Positions 19,949-31,368 of a stretch of 64,000 bases of DNA are shown one piece after another. This DNA comes from Heliocidaris erythrogramma (Eukaryota; Echinodermata; Echinoidea; Camarodonta; Echinometridae), in contig CM046867.1 in the NCBI GenBank assembly GCA_025617745.1, positions 31,860,705 through 31,924,704 on the forward strand. The letters run 5' to 3'. Position 1 is the stretch's first letter. Each line of letters opens with the position of its first letter. The notes under the pieces were generated by a model. That model was given only the letters and a program-made list of their open reading frames with translations. It was not told the origin of the DNA and searched no databases. The position numbers and the translations under genes are program-made.

Positions 19949-22624
19949 CTACTCAGGGGGGATAACATTATTGCATCGCAAATTTATCGTCAACATCTTG
20001 GTTAGTTTTTGCCAGAAGGACTCTTGAAACCCCTCATCGTCGTTCCAGCTGAGGTATGGCTTACGGTCGCTCAGGTACAGCCTCACCAAGAACGGTAACT
20101 CGTTGTCTGGGATGTCTTCTAGGAAGATGACCACCACGTTCTCTAATTGTGTGTCGTTGACCTGGTCGGCCGCAGTCCTGAATTTAATGACAAACCAGTT
20201 GTCCTGGACAGCAGCCCTGCTGACCACGATGATGGTCTTGTAGCTCATCTCCACAACGTAGTGGACTGCATCACAGTAATGCATACCTAAAGGAAGGTCA
20301 TTGTCGCCGTAGATGTTCTTGTGGTATTCTGGCAGCAGTTCCTCCAAGACCGGACGTAGACGATCCCTAACCCACTCTGTGTCTTCCTCAGCAAACATGA
20401 CGTTTAAATGAAACTCAAAATCGTCAAAGTCTCGAGCGTCTTGGATCTCTTGATAGCCGATGACAGCCAGTTTTAGGAGGAATAGTTTGTATTTTAAGAA
20501 CCATCGATGGCGGTAGACAAAGATCACTATAACGACGATCCATGTGATTACAAGAGGAAGCGAACAGTAGAGAGCGATGTTAAGGCCACACAATGCTGCA
20601 GTATTAAATAACATCAGTGGTTTTTCTTGCAATTCCTCCAATGAGGCAGATGAACACTTGGTATCGTTTTCGTTCATGAGTGTGATGGAACCAGAAAGCC
20701 ATTCTGGGAGCCATTTCAAATCACAAGTACAGACCAACTCGTTGTCCGAAATGTCAATGAAGCGGAGAGTGTTGATTATCGGCTCAAAAGTACTGCGGTT
20801 GAATCCAGTAAGTTTGTTATAACGGAGTGTCAGATTTGTAAGTTGCGATGAATTCATAAATAGATCTTTTTCAAGATATATCAGTACATTGCCATACATG
20901 TCAATAGTCCTCAAAAGCCCCATATTCTGGAGTAATCCTCGTGGAAGCTCGTGTAAATAATTACCCTGTAAGTTCAATGTCTGTAGGCGCTGAAGGCCTT
21001 CAAACGCCTTCGCTTCAATCTTAATGAGTTCACAATAGCTTAAATCAAATTCTTTTAGAAACAACAGATCTGCGAACAGCCCCGCATGCAATAGTGTCAA
21101 TGGATTTTTCTTTACATCAAGTTTCGTAAGATTTCTCATTCCACGAAACAGAGAAATGGTACTATTTGAGGATGGAATCCAAAATGATTTCAGACGAGCG
21201 TCTCTCAAGAACACATGTTTAATAGACTTAATTCTAGAGAAAAATTCCCCCAGGGTATCCATTTGTGTTAACCAATTAGAGTCACTATAGATGAAAGTTT
21301 CAAGGTTAGGGAGATCACTTATCCACAAGGCAACAAAACGACATCCCGACACGTCCAAGGACTTAAGGTTTGATAACCCAGCGAAAGCTGTTATAGTTAT
21401 AAAAAGTAACTGATAATTTCCCTTTAATACCAAAATCTTCAAATTTGTCAACCCTGTGAAGCATTTGTCGTCAACGGAAAACAGTTCGTTGTAAGCGAGA
21501 TGCAATTCTTGTAGATTGACATCCCATGCACTATCGTTGCCATCGATCCTCCAAATGTTTTCAATCTTATTATCATTCAAATAAAGAATCTTCAATCCTT
21601 TCATTTTAGCAAAATCTGCTGGATTTATATAACGAATTGAACAATTGTTTAGAACAAGGGTAGAAATGAGTGGTAGAGATAAAAATCCCTCTCTGTACAA
21701 GTAGCTTAACTTACTATTACTAAGATCAAGAACCTGTAGCGTTTTGTTTTGTAAGGGTGCAAAATAGAGCGGATCTATTTGGCTTACTTGTGTGGTATGT
21801 AAAAACAGTTTCTGGATTTCAGAGTTTGCAATTCCTATGAAGACATTTTCCCACAGATTTGGCGACATAAACCTAGTTAACGGCCCGAAGAACAGAGCTA
21901 TGGAACGTAAGGACGCTACAACGTCCGAGTCTATCGATGCGATGTCCGAGAGGTCAAGATAGAGATTATTTAGCTCACAATTGATTCTGAATGTGTTGTT
22001 TGTAATCGCTCTAACATAAACAGTTTCTAGAGAGATATCCAATGTATGAGCTTTCGATCTACAGGAACTGATGTTTATGTAGGGTAAAAGCAGGGTATTG
22101 CGTAGATCTAGTACTTTTAACATGGGGAGCCATTTTAATGTGTCGTTCTCGAACAATCTTACAGTACTGCCTAAAAAGCTTAGGTAAGACAGTTTTGTAG
22201 AAAACTTGAATAATCCAGATGTGATATTTATGCTCCCAATATTATAGCTTAAATCCAAATACTCCAACTGTGGCATGGGATAAAAGCTTCCAGCAGCTAT
22301 TGTTGTTATTTCATTACCAGATAGGGACAGTTTCTTGATACGATGATAATGGAGGAAGGATGAATTGTAAATAGATTGGATGTGATTTTGTGAGAGGTAT
22401 AGTTCTTCGACGCCTGGAAATAAGTCCTGCGGAACATCCCTGAGTCCCATTCTAAAACAGATGATTTTGTTTTTGAAGAGACTATGTGGGCATCTAGGAG
22501 CAGTCAAGCGGGTATGACGTACACGATATCCTTGGGATCTTACGTGATGGAAAGACATTTCTGTCGCAGCCAAGACAGTTAGATACAGAACAAATAATAG
22601 CTGGAATGAACTTGGTCGAGCCAT
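19949..22624 (-). CDS. Toll-like receptor, single coding exon (copy 2)
   Basis: The 891-codon protein is a paralogue of the plus-strand TLR. It has a signal peptide about 1-22, an LRR ectodomain about 50-625, a cysteine-rich cap about 627-678 (CTCDLKWLPEWL), a transmembrane helix about 684-705 and a TIR domain about 733-884. The TIR is almost the same as copy 1 (roughly a dozen differences in 157 residues), while the LRR part differs far more, including a six-residue insertion after the signal peptide (SFHHVRSQ). Box 3 FW is kept (ESFWQKL) and box 1 is LNVMFAEED. No stop or frameshift is present, so both copies look functional. The start ATG and the splice-site-like cag 15 nt upstream match copy 1. 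Confidence 0.94.
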   Translation of the reverse strand: MARPSSFQLLFVLYLTVLAATEMSFHHVRSQGYRVRHTRLTAPRCPHSLFKNKIICFRMGLRDVPQDLFPGVEELYLSQNHIQSIYNSSFLHYHRIKKLSLSGNEITTIAAGSFYPMPQLEYLDLSYNIGSINITSGLFKFSTKLSYLSFLGSTVRLFENDTLKWLPMLKVLDLRNTLLLPYINISSCRSKAHTLDISLETVYVRAITNNTFRINCELNNLYLDLSDIASIDSDVVASLRSIALFFGPLTRFMSPNLWENVFIGIANSEIQKLFLHTTQVSQIDPLYFAPLQNKTLQVLDLSNSKLSYLYREGFLSLPLISTLVLNNCSIRYINPADFAKMKGLKILYLNDNKIENIWRIDGNDSAWDVNLQELHLAYNELFSVDDKCFTGLTNLKILVLKGNYQLLFITITAFAGLSNLKSLDVSGCRFVALWISDLPNLETFIYSDSNWLTQMDTLGEFFSRIKSIKHVFLRDARLKSFWIPSSNSTISLFRGMRNLTKLDVKKNPLTLLHAGLFADLLFLKEFDLSYCELIKIEAKAFEGLQRLQTLNLQGNYLHELPRGLLQNMGLLRTIDMYGNVLIYLEKDLFMNSSQLTNLTLRYNKLTGFNRSTFEPIINTLRFIDISDNELVCTCDLKWLPEWLSGSITLMNENDTKCSSASLEELQEKPLMLFNTAALCGLNIALYCSLPLVITWIVVIVIFVYRHRWFLKYKLFLLKLAVIGYQEIQDARDFDDFEFHLNVMFAEEDTEWVRDRLRPVLEELLPEYHKNIYGDNDLPLGMHYCDAVHYVVEMSYKTIIVVSRAAVQDNWFVIKFRTAADQVNDTQLENVVVIFLEDIPDNELPFLVRLYLSDRKPYLSWNDDEGFQESFWQKLTKMLTINLRCNNVIPPE

Positions 22625-22639
22625 GTTGGTTTGAAGGTG

Positions 22640-22660
22640 CTGAAAATAACAAGAAGAGCT
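22640..22660 (-). promoter_or_regulatory. probable 3' splice site of a 5'UTR intron
   Basis: On the minus strand, cttgttattttcag ends 15 nt before the ATG, as in copy 1. Conservation between diverged paralogues supports a real acceptor. Confidence 0.5.
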
Positions 22661-22840
22661 TGGTTGTAATTTCCAGCTGAATTGGATAAATTCAACTGCT
22701 ACTATCGAAAGGCCTAATAACGAAGGGAACGAACAAGACTAATGAATTTCTTTCGATTCGTTTGCATTTCTATTATGTAACAAATATATGATTTAATGTT
22801 TATGATTTCTTATCCAAATGAACATCCAGATGATAAATAA

Positions 22841-23044
22841 TGTATGTACAGTATTGGTCAAAATTATTAGAACACCTTTTGTTTGGTGTATTTCAACCCC
22901 TAAAATGAGGCCTATTTGTATTGAAAACCAAATCTTATAGGGGTAATAAAACAATTATACAAGGTAAAAGGTTATCACAATAATCACATACAAATAAACA
23001 AAACACGGACTGTATGGTATTAAAGCAAACAATAGTGTATTCAT
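22841..23044. other. short segment with a Tc1-like terminus
   Basis: Starting at about 22848, ACAGTATTGGTCAAAATTAT resembles the terminus of a Tc1/mariner-type element. The other end was not found. The rest is AT-rich and carries no gene. It marks the border between the two large inverted duplications. Confidence 0.35.
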
Positions 23045-23516
23045 ATTTAACATTTGCCACTTCTTTAAGAATTTCTCCATGGCGTTGTTTTTTTAACGTC
23101 ACCTGTTTTCCCAAAGAATAATGAAATTTGATTAGATACTCAAAATGACTAAATGAGGGGTTTGTTTTTTGTCTCGTGCATCATAAATAATCCTTTGAAC
23201 CAAAATAATGCAAAGGTTTAGAAATAAATCCACTCAATACCAAGTAATATGTCCTTATACTTCAAACATATATTCAAATTTGTATTCTCTTTATACCAAG
23301 TTTGACATTTTAACCAAATAAGCATGGTATGCTCACATTCTTCCATATGCTCCATTGTTTCTGACACTTTTTTTTTTACAGAATGTACATAAATCAGAGT
23401 CAACCAGTTTCATCTTATAATAGTCTATAATTTGTCAACAGATAATTCATATTATTCTTGTATTGAAATATTCTAGTTTTCATATCAAGAGTTGATATGA
23501 AAGGTAATAAATATAG

Positions 23517-24447
23517 GCTTGTTCAGAAAGGGTGGGTAGCGTTGCGTCGCGTTGACGCGGATGCCGCCATTCGTCGAAAGCCCCCCCCCCCCCAACCCGG
23601 TTTTGCCGAAAGGATGAGTTGGGAGCTGCGGGTCGCGTTGGGTCGCGTCGCGTTGACTGGAACGCCACCATTCGTCCAAAGCCCCCCCCCCCTCGGTTTT
23701 GCCGTTTGGACTTTTTTCTAATATAATATTAATGACAGTGGCGGATTTACGGATCCCGTCCCGTGCCCCCCCCCCTTGAAAGAAAAGTATGCATTTTGCC
23801 CCCCCCCCCTTTTAGAACTGATAAACTTTGTTTGTTTGTTGTTTTTTGTTGGGAGGAAATGTGGACCCCATAAAATTTCATAACCCCCCCCTCCACTGAG
23901 CGACTTTTGGAGGGCTGGCGAGACATAGATTCTCGCCATCCCCCTTCCCTCCCCTCCCCTGAGCTATTTAAAATACGGATCTCCCTCCAAAGTTGATAGC
24001 CCTGCGTGTGTGTGTGTGTAATTGGGTTTTTACAGACGTGTATCAATCAGATATGATTATTTACGTTATGTACATCCGAAAGACGTGACTCAGTCTCAGT
24101 CAGGGTCTGCTGAATCAGTTTATAACTTCCACTGTTAGCTGGATTACAGGCGCACGCCACAACGCCCAGTTTATTTCTGCATTTCTGCATTTCTGTGCCC
24201 CCCCCCTCTTTATAAAATCCTAGATCCGCCCCTAATAATCATAACAATATTTAGAAAAAGTCAACGCACCCTTTTGGCAAAACCGGGGGGGGGGGGGGGG
24301 GGCTTTGGACGAATGGTGGAGTTCCAGTCAACGCGACCTGACGCTTCCAACGCACCCTTTCGGCAAAACCGTGGGAGGGGGGGGGGGGCTTTGGACGAAT
24401 GGCGGTATTCGCCTCAACGCGACGCTACCCACCCTTTCGGAACAAGC
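23517..24447. mobile_element. 931-bp TIR element inserted in the LINE
   Basis: The inverted ends are GCTTGTTCAGAAAGGGTGGG and GCTTGTTCCGAAAGGGTGGG, and the homology runs on for about 90 bp (gccgccattcgtc, C run, ggttttgccgaaagg). The interior includes G/C runs, a (GT)n tract near 24005-24019 and the GGATCC-type tandem word. The copy of the LINE at 62530-62575 lacks it. About 25 bp of target seem lost here and no clean TSD is seen. Confidence 0.72.
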
Positions 24448-25742
24448 TATTAATATTTAATTCTCTGGCGAATTTGTTTTGAGAAGTTGGAGGAACTAAG
24501 ATCCTTTTAACAAGAATACGATAAAATTTCCTCGACGTCATATTTTCTAAAGACAATTCTGAATCAGTTTAGAAATGTATAAAATCTTTAGGTTTACATT
24601 TTGTTCTGTCAAAACCTTGTCTAAGTTTTTGTTTCCAAGTTTAATAGGTAGTCCATTCATTATACTTATCCATGCTAAAATACTTTAAGGGAACACCCCT
24701 TTCATTCCAGACAGTAAATGGGGTAATTGACCCATCAGTGTGAAAAAATCGGTAACTAAATTCATGCGATTTGTATATAAACATTTATAAAAACAATTTT
24801 ACAAGTAGCAAAAATATTGTGGTTATACCAAATTCACTAGTTAACAATTTCAACGTTATTGGGATGGATCAAATCAAAGTATATATTTAACACTTCTTTA
24901 TAAAACTTTGGTATATTTCTCCGCATATTAACTTCTTTAGAAAGAACATTGTAATAAAAAAAAGCAGGTCACCTCCATTATGGTTCAATGAACTCATCGA
25001 AAAAAATATTTCCACATGTCACTTGTTGTATTATATAAATTGATCCACTTCAAGTTAAATTTTGAGCTATAATATAACATCAATGTAATGTCGACCATTT
25101 TAAGACCTCCTTTTTCAAAATGCTAATTACAAAATGCTATGCTACTTTTTCCTTTTGATTAAACCATTTCCTCCATTCCAAAGTCAAAATTATCTTTCAA
25201 CACGCTGAATGACATATTCTGGTATATCTATAACTGCAGCTAAATAGATAAACTCTGATAAAGCAAATGCTTTAAGTATTTTCCAAATTTCTACATCTCC
25301 ACATATTTCGGATCGTTTTTACATGTCTTATTATGAATTAAATTTTCTTTTTCTCGGCTGTGGGTTTATCATAAGATAGATAAACTCCTAATGTTTTTAC
25401 TGACTCAATCGGCCACTGAATACCCAATGACATCTCATTATCAAACCTCTGTAACCCAAGCCACAAATCTTGGGGTTACTTTTTTTTTACATTGAGCTTC
25501 AGACCTGAAACTCTACTAAACTTATTTAATAATAAAAGAAGATTTTTTTTTGCGGATTCTATACCGTCCAAAATCACATGTTGTATCGTCCGCATATTGA
25601 ATTATCTTTACCCCAGCATTATTTAAAATATGGCTTTCATACTGGGGTTTCATGGACATGAACATGACATTGTCCCAATCGAATGCGTAAATATGAGCTA
25701 AGTGGATCACCCTGTCTCACTCCTCGTCCAATCGCAAAATAA

Positions 25743-26180
25743 TTATGACGATGTTCTTCCTTTATTCATATTACAGCTACTTACACTAATATAAAGAGAT
25801 TTCACGTAGTTAGTCAAATTTGATCCAAAATCCAGATGACACAGAGTGTTAAATAAATAATTCCACTCTAGCCAATCAAAAGTTTTTTCATAATCTAAAA
25901 ATAGTAAGATACCTGGTAAATTTTTAAGTTTGGTATAATCCATGATATTATTTAATATTGTTCTCACGGACTCCCCTATATATATTCCTGTGACAAAACC
26001 ACTTTGGTCAGGTTGAATTACCTTTGGAATAATGTTTTCTAGTCTCAATAATAGAGTTTTAGAACCGATTTTGTAGTCCACATTAAGTAGAGAAATGGGT
26101 CTCCAATTTTGCAGCTTACATTTATCTTTGCCCTTATATCCGATCAAAGTTATGACTACTTGTCTTTGAGAAGTTAACAT
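25743..26180 (-). pseudogene. LINE reverse transcriptase fragment (L1/Tx1-like)
   Basis: A 145-codon open piece of reverse transcriptase holds the early RT motifs: ITLIGYKGKDK, NWRPISLLN, LLRLENIIPKVIQPDQSGFV, and the first catalytic block LFLDYEKTFD with its aspartate. It ends by a stop before the YADD block, which continues in another frame at 25710-25522. It is a decayed remnant of the surrounding LINE, with no host function expected. Confidence 0.75.
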
Positions 26181-26369
26181 TTCTCCATTACTTAACCCTT
26201 ATATAAAACCTGACCAACAAATTCTCCTACGATATTCCAAAATGCTATTAACCACTCACATGAAAAGCCATCATTCCGAGAACACCTGCTAAATATCATT
26301 AAACTTGATTTTGATTTGTTTATCAATGATTTATTTGATATATCCGCCAGGGGCCGCCCCTGTTGGAGG

Positions 26370-28745
26370 ATGTTGGGTTGACAATGTGATGGATCTCGAG
26401 ACACAATTTCTCCAAGAAATTCTGTCTTCAGCTGTTCTAGTTAGCTGCTTAAAAAGCATTCCTGTCCACTACCTTATGTAAATGATACAGCAAGAATGCT
26501 ATACGCAAAGCTAAAAATGATACGAGTGTAGGTTTACTTCTGTTCGGTCTGATCTTAGAGCCACTTGGAAAAATAATGAGGTATTACGAAACTATTCAAA
26601 CAGAATGAAACCAACATCTCTTGAAATTGATGGAAAGTTAATTAAAGATACTTCCCAGATTACAGATACATTTAACAAATACTTTGTCAATGTTGGGAAG
26701 AATATAAGTGATTCCATCCCAACCCTTGATTTAGATCCAGGCTCTTACCTTTCAGGTAACAATCCAAACACTTTCTTTTTTATTGATCATTGTTTTGAAT
26801 GGATTTGATGTGAAGATATTACAAAGTTTCATTTGATCCTAGCTGCAATAACATACATATATTTAATTTGTCTTTCCATCAGGGTTGTTTTCATGATAAA
26901 CTGAAAGTAGCCATGGTCTTGCCAATATATAAAGTTGGAATAAGAATATTTGCAAGAACTATAGGCCTATCTTTGTTTTATCTGCGTTTATTAAAACCTT
27001 TGAGAACTCATTTAAAAAGAGATATTTTTTTTCATTGATAGATATTCTACACTGGATAACAAACAATTTGGTTTTCGTACTGTGCATTCAACATATATGG
27101 CCTTGCTTGATTTTTTTCCTTTTGAGGAAATTATATTATGGTATACGAGGCGTTGCTTTCTCATTTTAAACGAGTTGCTTGAGTGATCGAAAGCAATTTT
27201 TACAGATCGATAATGTAAAATTCACCACTCGGAACGTCTGTGTTGGTGTACAACAGGGTTCAATTTTTTAGACCCCTTATTATTTTTATTATGTATCAGT
27301 GATGTGCAATATGTTAGTAAATTTTCCCAATTATTTTTGCAGACGATACCAACTTGTTTACCACTGCCAAAAGCTGAAATGAGGGAAATATCAGACAGTG
27401 TACTACCCAAAAATGATAAATGGTTTGTTTATTTAGGCAATAAATGAATGATAAATTCAATTAAGACTAATCATATGATATTCAAAACCAAAAATAAAAA
27501 AATTAACGATTCAACTATGCATAAATACCTTTAAATGATCCCCCAAAAAAATAAAACGTCCGTGGACGAAAATATAAGTTGTTAAAAACACAATGAGGAC
27601 GTCTATTTTTAAATTACTCCTGTAATTGGTGGAGTCTTTTTAAATTAAGAAATTTTACACCGCTTGATGTTTAATTAATTTGTATAATTCTTTGTTACAG
27701 TGCTTTGTTACTATATTTCTTATTGTATAATAATCTGGGGCAATTGCTCTGATAGTTTAATTGATAAATTATTCATACTTCAAAAAAGAGCGGTTATCCC
27801 AGAACTCCCAGTATTTAAGGCACTATTGACCAAATACAATATATTTTTGACAAATTCATGATATATCTAAACTAGCAATTGCATCATTTATGTAAATATT
27901 TTTCCCACAAACTATACCTACCGTGTTTGATAACCTGTTCACTCTGAATTCAAGCTACCATATCTGTGATACAAGACACTAAATGTCTATTCATAAACCC
28001 TTTTTTGAAATATAAAATATCTAGACAGTCTGTTAATTCATGTGGCCCTAAAGTTTGGCGTACTATACCCTCAAATATTAAAGATTCCCCCTCACCTGCT
28101 CACTTGCGATATTTAAGAAAAAATCAAATATCTATTACTTAATTCCGGAAATGAATCTGCATAATACATCTTTAACCCCCATTTTAAAATATTTTTCATG
28201 ATCTTTTTTTTTTTTTTTTGGCATTTTCCATTTTGAATGTCCTTTTTTTAAAATAAATGTATATATATATATCGCCATCTATAAGGCGAATTCTCTTTGC
28301 ATAGGCCTATTGTTCCAATTCGCCTTTCCGCAGGCTCCGACTAGCCTTAAAGTCGAATTTCTTTTGTGACGGAATAAACCGCATTGTTACGATTCGCTCT
28401 TTCGTAGAATATAAGGGTATATCCTTAAAGAAAATTTAAGGCGAGTCGGAGCCTGCGGAAAGGCGAATTGGAACAATAGGCCTGTACAAAGAGAATTCGC
28501 CTTATAGACGGATCTAAAGATTTATATATTTATATATGTATATAATCCTTCTAACTTATTCTAGGAGCTAGCCTTTGACAGGCCTCAGGCTGCTGGCTCC
28601 CCCTGAACTCTAATTTTTGACGTCTTTTTTTTTAATGTAAGACTGTATATTTATATGTATTTGTTTTTCTTTCGCATTTGTATATATATATATTTGTTGT
28701 TTATTGTAATTTTTTTATGAATGGAAATAAAACTTGAACCTTGAA
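26370..28745 (+). mobile_element. CR1-like LINE remnant, 3' two-thirds
   Basis: On the plus strand, 26605-26808 carries the EN-RT linker (FNKYFVNVGKNI). 26920-27120 carries decayed RT text (FGFR, HSTYMALLDF) and the FADDTNLF block lies at about 27330-27355 in a shifted frame. The 3'UTR ends near 28745 with aataaaacttgaaccttg followed by A residues. The same LINE, longer at its 5' end, occurs at 54480-57500 (-). A foldback element (28278-28508) sits in the 3'UTR here. Confidence 0.75.
28278..28508. mobile_element. 231-bp foldback element
   Basis: About 72-bp inverted arms start TCTATAAGGCGAATTCTCTT and include ccaattcgcctttccgcag and ggctccgact. The loop is about 85 bp. It is absent from the matching place in arm B and lies beside AT-rich microsatellites, so the TSD is unclear. 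Confidence 0.75.
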
Positions 28746-29649
28746 AAAAAAATCAGAATTACAAACCCTATTTAATTCTAGGAATTATGAACCTTCCGAT
28801 AAACGAACCTTCGGAATAACAAATCTTCGAAATTATGGACTTTTGGAGTGATGCAACAAATATTCGGAGTTATGACCCCTATTTCATTTTATGAACCCCC
28901 TGGTATGGCAATTTTGTGTTTCGGAATCTTCGGAATGACTTATCTCCGGAAAATTCTTAACAAATCCTTAAAATGTATTAACTAACACAAATCATGAGAT
29001 ATAAGGAGTCATAATTATGCAAGGCACTTGAAAGCGAGCGTACATGATCATGAGTCTGAATGCTGATTGGATGAATTTGACCTGGGCAACATAAAGTTAG
29101 AATACAGTGTGTATTATATCAGTCAACAAAGCAAATAAGAATAACCAACAACTTACATGTAACCTACCTATGTCGTCTGTAAATAGAGAGGAAAAATCGG
29201 CAGAACTTCAATGGATCTCCGTGTATAATAGCAGGTATTAGTCAACTCAAATGACACGTTCTTTTCGCGATTGCCTCTTTTAAACGGTTTGATATTATCG
29301 ATACAAATTGATGTCGATAGTAAAATATCAGCTTTAATTGAAAATAGCAATATATTATTGGTCATCGTTGAGGAGAGGGAGGCGTTTAGGTTGCGGTGGA
29401 CTGTTACAGACTTTGTCTGTACCTCGTCATAATTGTTTGTACATTTGTCATTCCGTGTGAAATATTAATAACAAATCTAGATCTGCCAACCTGTAATCAA
29501 AAGTGTTTTAAATTACATTTTGTATCATGTCTTACCAACTCTCATAAATCACTTAGACGTAGTTGAGATAATAGAACAGTAATTATCATGTTTGCTTTTC
29601 CACCCAAAATAAACCACAATAGTTTCCTTTTCAATCAACATTCAGTATG

Positions 29650-30170
29650 CTTCAGATTCAGATTCAGATTAAAAACCATTTATTTTTCTTCTCATAATTA
29701 AATAAATACAAAATGAAATGTACATTGACAAAAAACATGGTGGAAGGAGGCGAGGGTCCCAGGAAGCGAGGGTCCCAGGAAGCGCGTGGCTTGTTTTGGG
29801 GTCGCATTAACAATACATAATATCATACAACAATTATAATATAAACAAACACATCTGAAAGAAAAAGGAAAAAGAAATCTTCAATAAGATTGTGTGCTAC
29901 TGACTATATTATACGACGTACTTAAAGAACGAGTAAATAAATGGAGTGAAGGGAATGTTTTAATGGAGTCATTTAAGTTGTACCAGAATCTGGGACCAGA
30001 AAAACGAATATTCTGTTGAACGCAACTGTTCTATGACTAGGAATATGGATGTCTCTCACAAATCACAGATCTTGTTGGATGATTATGAAAATTACAATTA
30101 AAATCAAACAGATTACAAAATTGTTCGGGGAGATATTTGTAAATGCACAAAAAAACTATTGTTGCATGGG
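29650..30170 (-). mobile_element. CR1-like LINE 3' end with (GAATCT)n tail
   Basis: Read on the minus strand, RT C-terminal coding (GPRxWyNLNDSIKT near 29950-30000) is followed by a 3'UTR and ends in aaatggtttttaatctgaat and repeats of gaatct at 29650-29672. Related copies: 53180-53440 (+) and 49310-49600 (+). Short-repeat tails are normal for CR1-group elements. Confidence 0.7.
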
Positions 30171-30330
30171 CCGCAGAATCGGGGGGGGGGGGGGGTGGGT
30201 GGGCTGCAGCCCCCTAACTTTTTTGAGTATACACGTTTCATAAAATCTCGGAAAAAAGGTTCAAAAATTGTCATTAATGAGTGAAATTAAATCCCCCACC
30301 ACTTTCAAAAAAGCTCTGCGGCCTCTGTGT
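30171..30330. repeat. G-run repeat with gggctgcagccccc
   Basis: The G run at 30181-30195 is followed by ggctgcagcccccta and gagtatacacgtttcat. The same words occur at 58692-58735, and part near 53030-53090. Confidence 0.5.
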
Positions 30331-31036
30331 TGGTAACAAACAATATTTTAAAATTTTAACATTTCTTCAACATGGGAGGAACACATAGGGTAAATATACA
30401 GCTTGTCAAATTCTTTCTTTCTTTATTATCACTTCAATTTAAAAAAAGATAAAGAAATCATAATGGAAATCAGGATGATCAAGGAATAGTCCGCCCATCC
30501 TTGTCTTTCAGTGTCTTTACTTTAGCTGTTATGATTAAGTGTATCGTAACAAATCGTAGACCATAAATCTATAAAAGTTGTTTCAATTTCTTTGGTATGT
30601 TCATGTACGTAAAAAGAAAATTAATGATGAGCAGATTGCTGGAAAGTGTTATCATATTTTACATCATAAGTATGGTACCCCACTGACAAAGAGCACCACT
30701 CGAAAATAAGAAGTTTTCTGTTTAAAAAAAGTTCTCTAAACAATAAATTTCTTAGGATGGATCAGATCTCATTTATCCGAACATAGTTTACGATGTTTTG
30801 TGCATGACGTTGAGGGGTAAAGTATGATAAAGAGCATTCTATAAAACTTTAGAATACTCCAAATAAATAAAAAGGTCTCATATCAGTCGTGGGATCATAC
30901 ACGTTCGAGGCGGGGAAAGACCACCGCACGACCCCCCCCCCCCCCCCCTCAATATTCGGGCAAGTGGCATCAAGTCATGTTTGGTTAGCGCAGTGAAACA
31001 AAATTACATTGAAACTCTAAAATTGGCTCCACCGAT

Positions 31037-31368
31037 AAGAAATAAGAAAGTTAGGAATTTTTAAAGTTGTAATCAATCAAACACAAATATTGGCAACTCC
31101 GTGACGTATCTTGCGAGCTCCTCTCCCATTTGCACTGTACTAAAGTCATAAATTTCCATTTTATCTAAAGAAAATATTCAATCATACATGCACAGTAGAT
31201 ATAATCATTGCATATGAATAAAAATACCTATATTAACCAAATCTACTCATTTAAAATGAACATTTATGATTTTTCTTTCTGTACACAGAAGTGGGAGAGG
31301 ACTCTATAAAATACGTCACGGAGTTACCAATTTGTGTTTGATTGATTCCATCAACTTTCTTATTTCTC
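31037..31368. mobile_element. 332-bp foldback element
   Basis: The arms of about 95 bp (31037-31135 and 31285-31368) are inverted copies: aagaaataagaaagtt, caatcaaacacaaat, aactccgtgacgta and ctctcccattt on the left, complements on the right. It sits at the inner edge of arm A and interrupts the repeat block. Confidence 0.75.

Larger units (their letters stand above)
17159..22840 (-). repeat. inverted duplication, arm 2 (TLR-containing)
   Basis: The counterpart of 4795-10970 read on the opposite strand, as shown by the TLR gene, its 5' flank with splice site, microsatellites and shared single-copy words such as cttcaagtgataat. Arm 2 lacks the three arm 1 insertions and instead has the 736-bp element at 19059-19794. 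Confidence 0.88.
23045..26345 (-). mobile_element. L1/Tx1-like LINE remnant, 5'-truncated
   Basis: Reverse transcriptase pieces are readable on the minus strand. 26180-25743 has LQNWRPISLLNVDYKIGSK, DQSGFV and LFLDYEKTFDWLEW; 25710-25522 has QYADDTT. The C-terminal region near 23403-23218 has ETMEH...CEHTMLIWLKCQTW, the usual closing zinc-like region of L1-type ORF2. The NWRPISLLN-DYKI wording is L1/Tx1-like. Many stops and frameshifts make it inactive. It is interrupted by the element at 23517-24447, and 61031-63015 is a second, plus-strand copy. Confidence 0.8.
23045..31035 (+). repeat. large old inverted duplication, arm A
   Basis: It contains, outside to inside, an L1/Tx1-like LINE (-), a CR1-like LINE (+) and a dispersed repeat block (-). 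The reverse order and orientation are found at 50890-63050. Shared junctions, such as CR1 3' end to repeat block (about 28745-28790 against 54450-54560), argue for one duplication event rather than chance neighbours. Confidence 0.6.
28760..31035 (-). repeat. dispersed repeat block, inverted copy A
   Basis: It begins with the mirror of ggttcataattcctagaat, passes through gattgcctcttttaaacgg (29270) and cgcctccc (29370), holds a LINE tail at 29650-30170, and ends with cgaggcggggaaagaccac and a C run (30906-30948). It is the inverted match of 50890-54470, minus the ACAAATG element present there. Confidence 0.75.

Noticed and set aside
4795-22840. Assembly artefact as the explanation for the TLR palindrome
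   Set aside because: The arms differ by clear sequence divergence and by at least four arm-specific insertions with proper target-site duplications or empty sites.
30049-30243. Small plus-strand frame with KQITKLFGEIFVNA
   Set aside because: It is antisense to the C-terminal part of a CR1-like LINE, and the same text appears antisense at 49370-49492.
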